In this document: one piece after another, positions 62,983 to 64,000 of the stretch
Layout: each line of letters starts with the position of its first letter
Numbering within the stretch: position 1 is the first letter of the stretch
Notes under the pieces: model-generated
Databases searched by the model: none
The model's input: the letters and a program-made list of their open reading frames with translations, nothing else
Told to the model about the DNA's origin: nothing
Program-made: the position numbers and the translations under genes
NCBI GenBank assembly: GCA_001411745.2
Contig: LIQB01000001.1
Coordinates: forward strand, 124,001 to 188,000
From: Psychrobacter glacincola
Lineage (GTDB): Bacteria > Pseudomonadota > Gammaproteobacteria > Pseudomonadales > Moraxellaceae
Length of the DNA: 64,000 bases
Direction: 5' to 3'

Positions 62983-64000
62983 ATGAAAGCACTGGTTAAA
63001 GCCCATGCCAAAAAAGGTATCTGGATGCAAGACATGCCAGAACCTACGGTTGGCATCAATGACGTTAAAATTAAAATTAAAAAAACCGCCATTTGTGGTA
63101 CAGATTTGCACATTTATAAGTGGGATGAATGGTCAGAAAGAACCATCAAGACGCCGATGATTATCGGACACGAATACGTCGGTATCATTAGCGAAATAGG
63201 CGATGGCGTGAAGCACTTTGAAGTGGGTGATCGAGTCACTGGCGAGGGTCATATCGCTTGCGGGCATTGCCGTAACTGCCGCCGTGGCAAGCTGCATGTG
63301 TGCGAAAACACCATCGGCGTGGGCGTCGACCGCGATGGCGCGTTTGCCGAATATTTGGTGATACCTGCCGATAATGTCATCAAACTCGATGAGCGTATCA
63401 GCGATGAGATGGCAGCCATTATGGACCCTTTTGGCAATGCCACGCATACTGCCCTTTCATTTCCTGTCCTTGGTGAGGATGTGCTGATTACGGGTGCGGG
63501 ACTGATTGGTTCGATGGCAACAGCGATTTGCCGCTTCGCAGGAGCGCGTAATATTGTGGTCAGCGATATCAGTGATTATCGCTTAGAGCTTGCCAAAAAA
63601 ATGGGCGCGACGATGACCATCAACCCAGCCAAAGGTGAAACCATCGAAGGCGCCATTGCTGAGTTAAAAATGCACGGCTTTGATATTGGGCTTGAGATGT
63701 CAGGCTCGCCTCAGGCGTTTGATTCGATGATTAGTAATATGTATAACGGCTCTAAAATCTCTCTCTTGGGTATTTTGCCTAACACCACCACGGTGGATTG
63801 GAGCAAGATTATTTTTAAGGCGTTAACCCTAAAAGGTATTTATGGCCGTGAGATGTGGGAGACGTGGTATCAGATGGAGCAAATGCTGATTAGCGGTATT
63901 GATCTATCGCCCATCATTACCCATCGCATGCACATTGACGACTTTCAAGAAGGCTTTGATATCATGGAAAGTGGGCAATGCGGTAAGGTAATTTTAAGCT
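62983..64000 (+). CDS. tdh: L-threonine 3-dehydrogenase (truncated by window end)
   Basis: NAD-dependent, zinc-binding dehydrogenase that oxidises threonine to 2-amino-3-ketobutyrate, which Kbl then cleaves. The reading starts [21 protein letters not shown]. Catalytic zinc region: [15 protein letters not shown] and IGHEYVG; structural zinc: [15 protein letters not shown]; nucleotide-binding [18 protein letters not shown]. The window ends after 339 codons at [11 protein letters not shown], two or so residues short of the usual 341-residue length, so the gene is complete but for its last few bases and stop. GAGA is 6 bases before the ATG at 62983. Confidence 0.95.
   Translation, partial: MKALVKAHAKKGIWMQDMPEPTVGINDVKIKIKKTAICGTDLHIYKWDEWSERTIKTPMIIGHEYVGIISEIGDGVKHFEVGDRVTGEGHIACGHCRNCRRGKLHVCENTIGVGVDRDGAFAEYLVIPADNVIKLDERISDEMAAIMDPFGNATHTALSFPVLGEDVLITGAGLIGSMATAICRFAGARNIVVSDISDYRLELAKKMGATMTINPAKGETIEGAIAELKMHGFDIGLEMSGSPQAFDSMISNMYNGSKISLLGILPNTTTVDWSKIIFKALTLKGIYGREMWETWYQMEQMLISGIDLSPIITHRMHIDDFQEGFDIMESGQCGKVILS

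Overview
This window looks like a chromosomal segment of a gamma-proteobacterium of the family Moraxellaceae, most likely Psychrobacter. The evidence is moderate G+C, the gene set and the order of several blocks: lptM-lysA-dapF-xerC, tusA-rpoH, rpoN-hpf, tsaD divergent from rpsU, and nadD-rsfS. A bifunctional wax ester synthase/DGAT and type II secretion genes scattered over several loci also fit. I see no complete insertion sequence, prophage, CRISPR array or rRNA. Most of the window is core metabolism with short intergenic gaps, several of which are filled by small non-coding inverted-repeat elements.

Layout. 0-5.7 kb: pldA-comF, then dsbD preceded by a second stand-alone copy of its N-terminal domain. 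5.9-8.2 kb: type II secretion genes gspG and gspF, with a MITE between them. 8.3-10.6 kb: an unrecognised 350-residue protein and an AraC-type regulator. 11.08-11.45 kb: tRNA-His, tRNA-Arg and tRNA-Pro. 11.7-14.8 kb: a two-gene McrBC-like (type IV) restriction system, the only obvious defence locus. 15-21.6 kb: a hotdog-fold protein, an exported RidA-like protein, gspE, thiG, the wax ester synthase and suhB. 21.9-29.8 kb: dxs, ribA, hemF, a lipoprotein cytochrome c', an MscS-type channel, gloA and can. 30.2-34.2 kb: potABC without potD, then metR. 34.5-38.7 kb: small exported proteins (one Spy/LTXXQ-like), crcB, tsaD, a c-type cytochrome lipoprotein and an Ala/Thr-rich lipoprotein. 39-47.4 kb: rpsU, yqeY-like, bepA, a TusA-family gene, rpoH, a DUF423 gene, thiS, hpf and rpoN. 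47.7-52.6 kb: a nitrilase-family gene, xerC, dapF, lysA and lptM. 53.2-58.6 kb: ackA, pta, nadD and rsfS. 58.8-64 kb: a MOSC protein, amiD, a Bacteroidota-type pdxJ, kbl and tdh, with tdh cut by the window end a few bases short of its stop.

Functional links. dsbD delivers electrons to the periplasm. GspG, GspF and GspE belong to one secretion machine although they are not in one operon. ThiG and ThiS act together in thiazole synthesis but lie 26 kb apart. AckA and Pta interconvert acetyl-CoA and acetate. Kbl and Tdh degrade threonine to glycine and acetyl-CoA. LysA and DapF finish lysine synthesis.

The most unusual content is: (i) three families of short palindromic MITE-like elements, two of them with more than one copy here; (ii) the stand-alone DsbD-alpha paralogue; (iii) a McrB-like protein with no N-terminal recognition domain, an inserted domain after its P-loop and a changed NTxD motif; (iv) a pdxJ whose sequence resembles the Bacteroidota branch; and (v) several short tandem repeats inside or beside genes. 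I found no clearly new multi-gene system; the McrBC variant is the closest candidate.
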